Assembly: GCA_964596345.1 (NCBI GenBank)
Contig: CAZQSZ010000004.1
Location: 248,001-312,000 of the forward strand
Source: CADEDV01 sp964596345
Lineage (GTDB): Bacteria > Bacteroidota > Bacteroidia > Chitinophagales > Chitinophagaceae
DNA: 64,000 bases
Direction: 5' to 3'
The first letter of the stretch is position 1. Each line of letters opens with the position of its first letter. A program made the position numbers and the translations under genes. Positions 45,101-51,762 of this stretch are shown here, one piece after another. The notes beneath the pieces are model-generated. The model did no database searches. It worked only from the letters and a program-made list of their open reading frames with translations, and had not been told where the DNA came from.

Positions 45101-45667
45101 TTATTTTTTAGCAGGTGGCAACAATACCGCATCAATGATATGTATGATACCATTGGAGGCCTGTACAGAGGCAACGATACTGGCTGTTCCATTGACCATT
45201 ACTTTACCCTCTTTTACACTTAGTGTAATATTGTCTCCGTTAGCCTGGCCAATCACCTGGCCGTCTTTCATATTTTCAGTTTTATAAACAGCTACAGACA
45301 CATGGTATTGTAATATATTCTGCAGGTCAGCTTTTTTATCATCTTTCATTAGTCCATCAACAGTACCCGGAGGAAGTTTATCAAAAGCGGCATTGGTGGG
45401 TGCAAAAACCGTGAAAGGGCCGGCGTTTGATAAAGCAGTAACCAATTCCGCTTGTTTCAATGCTGCAACCAGGGTGGTATGATCCTTTGAACCAACAGCA
45501 ACCTTCACCACATCTTTTGCAGATTCGTCATCTTGCACAGCTTCCTGCCCACCAGCAGATGTGCCGGACTCTGCAGAGACGGCTGTTTCTGTTGTTTTAG
45601 TTTCGTTGTTACAGCTACCCAGCATGAACAGCAGGATAATGGCGGGAAGGATGAATATTTTTTTCAT
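45101..45667 (-). CDS. Fasciclin (FAS1) domain lipoprotein in the nos cluster
   Basis: The 188-residue protein has a clear lipoprotein signal (LLFMLGSC, Cys19), a low-complexity Thr/Ser/Glu linker to about residue 52, and one FAS1 domain with GPFTVFAPTNAAFDKLP (H1 motif) and ASNGIIHIIDAVLLP (H2 motif). FAS1 domains bind proteins or surfaces; none is an established part of N2O reduction. It lies between nosZ and nosL, bounded on each side by a hairpin, so it may be translated at a different level from its neighbours. Confidence 0.88.
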   Translation of the reverse strand: MKKIFILPAIILLFMLGSCNNETKTTETAVSAESGTSAGGQEAVQDDESAKDVVKVAVGSKDHTTLVAALKQAELVTALSNAGPFTVFAPTNAAFDKLPPGTVDGLMKDDKKADLQNILQYHVSVAVYKTENMKDGQVIGQANGDNITLSVKEGKVMVNGTASIVASVQASNGIIHIIDAVLLPPAKK

Positions 45668-45700
45668 AACTCAATATTTTGGCAAGTAATAGTTTGGTGT

Positions 45701-45732
45701 AACTGCAACGGCTTTAAAAGGCCGTTGCAGTT
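45701..45732. other. Intercistronic hairpin between nosZ and the fasciclin gene
   Basis: AACTGCAACGGC (45701-45712) and GCCGTTGCAGTT (45721-45732) form a perfect 12-bp stem with an 8-nt loop. The T-rich stretch lies on the plus-strand side, so for the minus-strand operon it lacks a U-tract and may instead stabilise the 3' end of nosZ mRNA or allow partial readthrough. Confidence 0.65.
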
Positions 45733-45740
45733 TTCTTTTA

Positions 45741-47747
45741 TCATTTATTAGCAGGAGCAGCTTCTTTAGCTGCATCTGGCTCGGTTTTCCCTGTGCTGAA
45801 GGTGAGCGGCACATTGGCACTGGCAGGGCTAACTCTTATATACCCCTGCATTTCCTGGTGCAGTGCTGAACAGAAGTCAGTACAATACATCGGGAAAATA
45901 CCGGTTCTTTCAGGAACCCATTTCAATGTTTGTGTTTCTCCCGGCATGATGAGCAATTCAGCATTGTTGGCCCCTTTTACAGCAAAGCCATGCGGTACAT
46001 CCCAATCCTGCTCCAGGTTGGTAACATGGAAATACACAGTTTCGCCAAGCTTGACGCCTTCAATATTATCCGGTGTAAAGTGTGAACGGATTGAAGTCAT
46101 GTAGACATGCACTTCATTTCCCTTGCGTTCCACCCTGGCATTATTGTCGCCCATGGCCACATACGGATTTTTATTTTCTTCGATTTTGTAGATCTTCCTG
46201 CTGTTCTTCACGATCAGCTCGGCTGGGATAGCTTCAGCGTAGTGAGGTTCGCCGATAGTAGGGAAATCCAGTAATAATTTCATTTTATCGCCATCAATAG
46301 AATAGAGCTGGGCACTCTGTGTCAGTTCAGGGCCGGTAGGCAGGTAACGGTCTTTAGTGATCTTGTTATAAGCGATCACATATTTGCCCCAGGGTTTTTT
46401 AGTAGGTCCGCCGGGTACGCAGAGGTGACCGATAGAGTAGTAAGTAGGTACACGGTCCACCACTTTCAGGTCCTGGATATTCCATTTTACAATTTCAGAA
46501 GAAACAAAGAAGGATGTATAAGCAAAACCCTTTCCGTCAAATTCGGTATGTAAAGGTCCAAGACCTGGTTTTTGTACTTCGCCATGTAATACAGCATCGT
46601 ACTTTAACACGGGGATTCCATCATATTCACCGTCATAGTTTTTAGCAGCAATAGCCGCCTGAATTTTAGTGAAGGAGAATACAGGGATTGTAGCGGCGAG
46701 TTTACCACTGCCTACAATGTATTCGCCGGTAGGATCAGTATCACAACCATGTGGTGATTTGGGGCAAGGCATGAAATAGATCATATCAGGACAATCTTTC
46801 GGATCCAAGACCAGTACTTCATTTTCAATAGTAGAGCTGGCGGTATGTGTACTTTCATCATAAACATTATGTGCATACTTTACTGCTTTCTTTACACCCT
46901 TACCGGCTTTGGCATATTCTTCTGCTTTTTTCCAGTTCACAGCCATAATAAAGTCTTTGTCTTTTTGGGAGGCATTGACCTCTAATAGTGTGTTTGCCTT
47001 TTCAGAATTATAGCAGCTGAAGAAGAACCAACCGGCCGATTTCCCTTTCCCGGCACGGGCCAGGTCAAAATTGATACCGGGAGTTAATATCTGGAATGCA
47101 ATATTCATATTGCCTGAGGTTTTATCCACGCCTATAAAACTTACTGTTCCTTTAAAATTCTGTTTGTACGTATTAATAGGAACATCAAGATTATCTCCGA
47201 TAGGTATGCTGAATCTTGTACCAGCCACTACGTATTCAGAATTTTCTGTAATGAAAGGAGAGGAGTGGTTACCGGCACTGTTCGGAATTTCAATGATCTC
47301 CGCAGTACGGAATGTTTTCAGGTCAATGCGGGCAATACGGGGAGTATTATTTGCATTACCAAAAGCCCAGCGTCCATCATGTTCACTACCGGTAACAGAA
47401 AGAGCAATGTGGTGCAGATCATCCCAGGGAACAAACCCGTTCGAAGTGTTCAGCATGGGTTTGGTTTCTTCGCTGTAGCCCCATCCTTTTTCAGGATCAA
47501 CGGAGAATACAGGAATAACCCGGAATAAACGGCCGGAGGGGATACCATAGACAGACATTTGCCCGCTGAACCCACCCGATACAAAATTGTAGAACTCATC
47601 ATATTTGCCCGGGGCAACATAAACCTTAGCGGCAGCATCGCCACTAACAGCAGATTGGGTGCCTTTAGGCTTACAGCCCTGCATCCAAACGAGACCAACC
47701 GGTACAAGTATTGCTACGAGTAACGTGTTTAAAAATGTTTTTTTCAT
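45741..47747 (-). CDS. nosZ: Nitrous-oxide reductase, clade II (Sec-type)
   Basis: The 668-residue enzyme reduces N2O to N2. The N-terminus is a Sec-type signal (no twin-arginine motif) ending in MQGC with a possible lipidated Cys25, as in clade II enzymes. The Cu_Z beta-propeller ligands appear in WDDLHHIALS, PKSPHGCDTDP, GPLHTEFDGKG, IGHLCVPGG and GEPHYAEAIP. The C-terminal cupredoxin domain has the Cu_A motif YCTDFCSALHQEM with Cys622, Cys626, His630 and Met633. All expected ligands are present, so it should be active. It is the second gene of the cluster, 60 bp after cytochrome c. Confidence 0.95.
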   Translation of the reverse strand: MKKTFLNTLLVAILVPVGLVWMQGCKPKGTQSAVSGDAAAKVYVAPGKYDEFYNFVSGGFSGQMSVYGIPSGRLFRVIPVFSVDPEKGWGYSEETKPMLNTSNGFVPWDDLHHIALSVTGSEHDGRWAFGNANNTPRIARIDLKTFRTAEIIEIPNSAGNHSSPFITENSEYVVAGTRFSIPIGDNLDVPINTYKQNFKGTVSFIGVDKTSGNMNIAFQILTPGINFDLARAGKGKSAGWFFFSCYNSEKANTLLEVNASQKDKDFIMAVNWKKAEEYAKAGKGVKKAVKYAHNVYDESTHTASSTIENEVLVLDPKDCPDMIYFMPCPKSPHGCDTDPTGEYIVGSGKLAATIPVFSFTKIQAAIAAKNYDGEYDGIPVLKYDAVLHGEVQKPGLGPLHTEFDGKGFAYTSFFVSSEIVKWNIQDLKVVDRVPTYYSIGHLCVPGGPTKKPWGKYVIAYNKITKDRYLPTGPELTQSAQLYSIDGDKMKLLLDFPTIGEPHYAEAIPAELIVKNSRKIYKIEENKNPYVAMGDNNARVERKGNEVHVYMTSIRSHFTPDNIEGVKLGETVYFHVTNLEQDWDVPHGFAVKGANNAELLIMPGETQTLKWVPERTGIFPMYCTDFCSALHQEMQGYIRVSPASANVPLTFSTGKTEPDAAKEAAPANK

Positions 47748-47807
47748 ATTGAAAATATTTAGCAGTTTAAAAAATCCGGCTTTACCGGTTGGTTTTCGTT
47801 TTCCATA

Positions 47808-48284
47808 TTACTTTTCTCCATCGGTGCTGCGCATGAACTCAAGCACCTTACGGGCTTCATCGGTTGTTATGTTCTGGTTAGGCATTCTTACCATACATAA
47901 TTCAAGCAATTTTTGTGCTTCAGCATCTTTTGCCAGCATCATATCTACATTGGTGATCATATTCATGATCCAGACGGGCTGCCTTCTTTTTGTAACATCT
48001 TTCCAGCCGGGTCCAACCAGTTTTTCATCGGTCAGTTTGTGACAGGATTGACATTTCAGTTCATAGGTGGCTTTGCCGGCACTGACCATGGCCTGGTCAA
48101 GCGGGGTCCCCAATGTGATATCGCTTTCTTTTACTTCAGTCCCATGGACTTCGGGCTGATCTTTGGTCAGTTCCTGTACATCTACAGGCTTTTCATCTTT
48201 TTGCACACCTTCGTTGCCACAGGCGGTTAAAAAGAAGAGCCCTGCTGTTGCGAGCAAGGCCATAATAAATGGTTTGTGTTTCAT
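47808..48284 (-). CDS. Lipoprotein c-type cytochrome, probable electron donor to NosZ
   Basis: The 158-residue protein has a lipoprotein signal with the perfect lipobox LTAC (Cys22) and one heme site CQSCH (Cys78, Cys81, His82); MVRMPNQNIT near the end offers the axial Met. It is the first gene of the cluster and immediately precedes nosZ, so electron delivery from the quinone/cytochrome pool to the Cu_A site is the natural function. Regulated by the divergent region with a dyad at 48314-48331. Confidence 0.88.
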   Translation of the reverse strand: MKHKPFIMALLATAGLFFLTACGNEGVQKDEKPVDVQELTKDQPEVHGTEVKESDITLGTPLDQAMVSAGKATYELKCQSCHKLTDEKLVGPGWKDVTKRRQPVWIMNMITNVDMMLAKDAEAQKLLELCMVRMPNQNITTDEARKVLEFMRSTDGEK

Positions 48285-48313
48285 GTGACGTTGCTTTTTA
48301 GTGAAGAAATAAA

Positions 48314-48348
48314 AAGGATATAGATGTCCTTAATTGAAAACAAAAATA
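48314..48348 (-). promoter_or_regulatory. Candidate nos operon promoter with overlapping operator
   Basis: The minus strand shows TATTTTTG (plus 48341-48348), an exact TAnnTTTG match, 57 bp before the cytochrome c start. Just downstream is an 18-bp dyad, AAGGATAT-AG-ATGTCCTT (48314-48331, one mismatch), placed at about +5 to +22 of the transcript. This is a natural place for repression by the divergent Rrf2-type regulator. Binding is inferred. Confidence 0.5.
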
Positions 48349-48428
48349 TTTACCCTATTTTCTGCTGGTGGTGATAGCCGTCATTCTTTGTGATGATGTT
48401 AGTCAGGTAATACGGAAAGGCCTGTCTA

Positions 48429-48436
48429 TAGTTTTG
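48429..48436 (+). promoter_or_regulatory. Promoter -7 element of the Rrf2 gene
   Basis: The sequence TAGTTTTG matches TAnnTTTG exactly and lies 16 bp before the ATG at 48453. No clear -33 TTG is seen at the right distance. Confidence 0.55.
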
Positions 48437-48452
48437 TGGGATAATTAAAGTT

Positions 48453-48902
48453 ATGACTTTTTCTAAATCTTTTGGGTATGCTTTGAGGGGTATATTATAT
48501 GTATCCTTGCTGAAAGACGAGCCCAGGAAAATATCTATCGATGAGATTGCAGAAAAACTATCGGTACCCCGCCATTTCCTGGGTAAAATCATGAAAGCAG
48601 TAGTTAAAGCAGGTATTCTGAGTTCAACAAGGGGCTTGCAGGGCGGATTTTTTATCAATGAAAAAACGCTGGATACACCGTTGTTAACTATTATCCTGCT
48701 TACCGAAGGGAATAACTATTTTAATACCTGCCTGCTCAGTATGCGCAAATGTAATTCCTCCAATCCCTGCCCGTTACATAATAAAGTGGAAGAGCATAAA
48801 AACGGGTTATTACAGATATATGGACATACATTGGTCAGCGACCTCTTACAGGATGATAAAGCTGATTTTATCAAAAGCATAGCGACAGTAGAAGCTGTCT
48901 GA
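48453..48902 (+). CDS. Rrf2 family Fe-S transcription regulator (NsrR/IscR-like)
   Basis: The 149-residue winged-helix regulator has the Rrf2 N-terminus (MTFSKSFGYALRGILYVSLL) and the recognition region IAEKLSVPRHFLGKIMKAVVKAGILSSTRGLQGGF. Three cysteines, Cys93, Cys100 and Cys106 (NTCLLSMRKCNSSNPC), are spaced like the cluster ligands of NsrR/IscR. It is divergent from the nos operon and therefore a likely NO- or redox-responsive repressor of it. The target is inferred from position. Confidence 0.87.
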   Translation: MTFSKSFGYALRGILYVSLLKDEPRKISIDEIAEKLSVPRHFLGKIMKAVVKAGILSSTRGLQGGFFINEKTLDTPLLTIILLTEGNNYFNTCLLSMRKCNSSNPCPLHNKVEEHKNGLLQIYGHTLVSDLLQDDKADFIKSIATVEAV

Positions 48903-49245
48903 TTTTATAATCTATACAATACTACTTATATCCCGGGCTCATTTGTCCGGGATATTTTGTTTAAAGAGAAACCCCCGGGGAACCGGGGGTTGTAATAGAA
49001 ACGAAAACCAACGATAGCTCATTTTCATGAGCCTCATTTAAGTGTATTATCACTTGATGCGCCGAAAATAAAATGCAGACCTGTCCTGCCTGCTGATCGT
49101 CGTCATACTATGGGCTGATTGCTGTCAGCCTGCTCTTTTTTATTGTTAAAAAGAGTAACATGTATTTTTTTCATTGCCACCAATGATTTTAATCAGCTTT
49201 TACGGTCAGGCGTCTTGCTATTTTGCCAGCGAAAGGTTTTCTACT
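48903..49245 (+). other. 343-bp intergenic region with several hairpins and a dyad
   Basis: It contains the Rrf2 gene terminator (48928-48960), a very GC-rich hairpin AACCCCCGG/CCGGGGGTT with a GGAA loop (48970-48991), a short GCTCAT/ATGAGC hairpin (49017-49032), a 16-bp dyad AAGTG-TATTAT-CACTT (49040-49055), and GGCTGA/TCAGCC followed by a T run (49113-49140). The dyad is a candidate operator for the downstream ric-like gene. No coding frame is convincing before 49246. Confidence 0.5.
48928..48960 (+). terminator. Terminator of the Rrf2 gene
   Basis: ATATCCCGG (48928-48936) pairs with CCGGGATAT (48947-48955) and is followed by TTTTG, 26 bp after the stop codon. Confidence 0.7.
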
Positions 49246-50004
49246 ATGTTATCGAGGAACTATCAAAACATTAGCACTGAATCCTGTGCTGCTGATATTG
49301 TGAAAATGGATTACCGCACGGCTGCCGTCTTCAAGAAGCACGGTATTGAGTATTGCTGTGGGGCCAAGTGGCCGCTTAAAATGGTTTGTGAGAATAATGA
49401 CCTTCACCTTGACCAGGTATTGCAGGATCTCCAGGATGCTATCCGGGTGATACAGGTATCATCTGTGCTGCCGTTTAACGACTGGAAGATCGATTTCCTG
49501 ACCGATTATATCACCAACATTCATCACCAGTACCTGCGGCAGGCTTTGCCTTATATTAAAGAACAGCTGGGGAAATTTGTGGCTGAGCATACTAAGAAAT
49601 ATCCCTACCTGCCCGACCTGGAGAATTATTATAATTTTCTTTATAAAACGATGATTCCTCATTTACAGCAGGAAGAGGAGATCATATTTCCTTATGTAAG
49701 GCAAATTGCTCATGCATACGAAAGTAAGGAATCCTATGCCAGTCTTTTGGTCCGGACGCTGCGTAAACCGGTGGAAGATATGATGCATCATGAGCATGAT
49801 ACACTGAAAAAAGTATTGACCCGTTTAAGGGGCCTGACCAATAATTATACAGCACCTGAGAATGCCTGCACCAGTCACCGGGTATCTTTTTCTTTATTAC
49901 AGGAACTGGATGACGATATAGTGCAACATCTTTACCTCGAAAATGAGATCCTTTTTCCAAAGGCCATTGCCATGGAAAAAGAACTCCTGCAAAAGCCTGT
50001 GTAG
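49246..50004 (+). CDS. Second Ric/ScdA-like hemerythrin-domain protein
   Basis: The start used is the ATG at 49246 (MLSRNYQNISTESCAADIV, 252 residues); an upstream in-frame TTG at 49174 adds 24 unlikely residues. The ScdA domain has HGIEYCCGAKWPLK, and the hemerythrin-like part has ligands IHHQYL, HLQQEEEIIFPYV, HHEHDTL and VQHLYLENEILFP. It is a paralogue of the protein encoded at the end of the nos operon, with about the same domain order. Position beside the Rrf2 gene suggests NO or redox stress duty. It is followed 56 bp later by a PAS-kinase gene. Confidence 0.87.
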   Translation: MLSRNYQNISTESCAADIVKMDYRTAAVFKKHGIEYCCGAKWPLKMVCENNDLHLDQVLQDLQDAIRVIQVSSVLPFNDWKIDFLTDYITNIHHQYLRQALPYIKEQLGKFVAEHTKKYPYLPDLENYYNFLYKTMIPHLQQEEEIIFPYVRQIAHAYESKESYASLLVRTLRKPVEDMMHHEHDTLKKVLTRLRGLTNNYTAPENACTSHRVSFSLLQELDDDIVQHLYLENEILFPKAIAMEKELLQKPV

Positions 50005-50060
50005 TTCAGTTGGCAGCATTCTTATTTTATAATTAACTTGAGCCGGAAATCTTTAATTGC

Positions 50061-51635
50061 ATGTTCAAGTTAAACAGTCGCATTATTCTCTTTTGGTCAG
50101 TTTTTATTTTCATTTTGGCATTGGCATCCGCCTTCGTTTTTCACAGTTACGAACTGGCCGTAAGCGGTTTACTTATCATTATAGTGTTAACCGCTTTTAT
50201 TCCTGGCTGGAAAGCCACCCTGCTGGCAGGCTTGCTGAGTATGATCGTAATGACAGGATTATTACTTTATTTTAAGGAAGAGGACAGCGATATCATGAAA
50301 GCGATGCTTTCACAGGTATATTCACTGCTGGTCATCATTTTTGCCGTGGTTATTGTTTTTTATCTCAAAAGGATGCAACAAAATTTTGCGCATGAGAAAA
50401 CACATATGATCTCTCTCTTTGAAAATGCAACAGAAGGGATACTGCTTACAAACCATAGCGGTCAGATTGTGTTAGCCAACCCGGCAGCGGTGAAAATGTT
50501 TGGTTATTCAACAGAGGAGCTGACGGGGCAATTTATTGAAAGGCTGATTCCCCAACGTTTTCATCATAAGCATTCCGGTCTACGGGATGGTTTTTATAAG
50601 GCTCCTTCGAACCGGACCATGGGAACAGGCCGTGACCTGTTTGCTAAAAGAAAAGATGACAGCGAATTTCCCGTGGAAGTAAGTCTCAGCCATTATAAGC
50701 AGAAAAATGAAATGTTTGTCATCGCCTTTATAGTAGATATTACCACCCGGAAAGAAATTGAACAGAATTTACTAAGGCAGAAAAAGGAACTGGAAAAGAT
50801 CAGTGATGATATCCGCAAATTAAACGCACAACTGGAAGGTAAGGTGGAAGAAAGGACCCTGATCCTGAAAGAAGCCCTGCAACGGCTGGAACAATCCCAG
50901 CTGGAAGTGAATGAAGCTCTTGATAAGGAAAAACAACTGAATGAGATCAAAAGCCGTTTTGTATCTATGGCATCGCATGAGTTCAGAACACCGCTCAGCA
51001 CTATTTTGTCTTCCGCCACACTGGTTTCCAAATACCCCGGTACGGATGATTTTGACAAAAGAGAACGGCATATCCGGCGGATCAAAGAATCCGTTAATCA
51101 TATGAACGAATTGCTGGAAGACTTTTTATCGCTGGGCAAACTGGAGGAAGGGAAAGTTGCTATCACGGTCTCTTCCTTTAATGTAAAGGAATTTTTTGAA
51201 GATGTGATCGACGAAATGAAAACACAATTAAAGCCCGGACAAGAGATCATCTTTACCTGCGAGGGGCTGGGTCATTTTATGACCGATAAAAGGATGATGA
51301 AAAATATATTGCTCAACCTGCTTTCTAATGCGATCAAATTTTCCGGAGAAGGAAAAAAAATAAAAGTTTACAGCGATAACCTGGAACACCGCTTATCTAT
51401 AAAAGTACAGGATGAGGGCATGGGAATACCTGCTGAAGATATTCCTCATTTGTTTGCAACTTTTTTCAGGGGAAAAAATGTAAGCAATATACAAGGTACC
51501 GGTTTAGGGCTTCCCATCATAAAAAGATACCTGGGTTTGTTAAAGGGTGATATAAAAGTGGAAAGTGAACTGGAGAAAGGCACCACTTTCTATGTAGAAA
51601 TGACCCGCTTAAGCCCGGAAGACAGCAGCTTGTAA
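50061..51635 (+). CDS. Orphan PAS-containing sensor histidine kinase
   Basis: The 524-residue kinase has three or four hydrophobic segments within the first 105 residues, a PAS domain (FENATEGILLTNHSGQIVLANPAA, then PVEVSLSHYKQKNEMFVIAFIVDITTRKEIE), a coiled coil (about 235-300), a HisKA motif FVSMASHEFRTPLSTI, and an ATPase domain with NLLSNAIKFSGEG and GTGLGLPIIKRY. No response regulator gene is adjacent. Its nos-region location hints at redox or gas sensing, but no heme or Fe-S ligand motif is seen. Confidence 0.87.
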   Translation: MFKLNSRIILFWSVFIFILALASAFVFHSYELAVSGLLIIIVLTAFIPGWKATLLAGLLSMIVMTGLLLYFKEEDSDIMKAMLSQVYSLLVIIFAVVIVFYLKRMQQNFAHEKTHMISLFENATEGILLTNHSGQIVLANPAAVKMFGYSTEELTGQFIERLIPQRFHHKHSGLRDGFYKAPSNRTMGTGRDLFAKRKDDSEFPVEVSLSHYKQKNEMFVIAFIVDITTRKEIEQNLLRQKKELEKISDDIRKLNAQLEGKVEERTLILKEALQRLEQSQLEVNEALDKEKQLNEIKSRFVSMASHEFRTPLSTILSSATLVSKYPGTDDFDKRERHIRRIKESVNHMNELLEDFLSLGKLEEGKVAITVSSFNVKEFFEDVIDEMKTQLKPGQEIIFTCEGLGHFMTDKRMMKNILLNLLSNAIKFSGEGKKIKVYSDNLEHRLSIKVQDEGMGIPAEDIPHLFATFFRGKNVSNIQGTGLGLPIIKRYLGLLKGDIKVESELEKGTTFYVEMTRLSPEDSSL

Positions 51636-51641
51636 ATGGCA

Positions 51642-51679
51642 ATCCCATCTCCTGAATATTTATTTACAAGAGATGGGAT
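51642..51679. other. Hairpin after the orphan kinase gene
   Basis: ATCCCATCTC (51642-51651) and GAGATGGGAT (51670-51679) make a perfect 10-bp stem with an 18-nt loop. There is no T-run, so a terminator role is only possible. Confidence 0.5.
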
Positions 51680-51762
51680 CAACATAGTTGCTGTATCAGC
51701 TATAACTAAGAACCTGCGTAGTTCAATCCTTTTCTATAGGAGGAAAAATGATGTTTTGAATT

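Noticed and set aside
48970..48991. GC-rich hairpin AACCCCCGG/CCGGGGGTT considered as a riboswitch or terminator
   Set aside because: No T-run follows it and there is no wider conserved aptamer-like architecture around it; it is left as an unexplained hairpin.
49174..49245. 24-residue extension of the second Ric-like protein from a TTG
   Set aside because: The family start fits the ATG at 49246, and the extension is not conserved in type.
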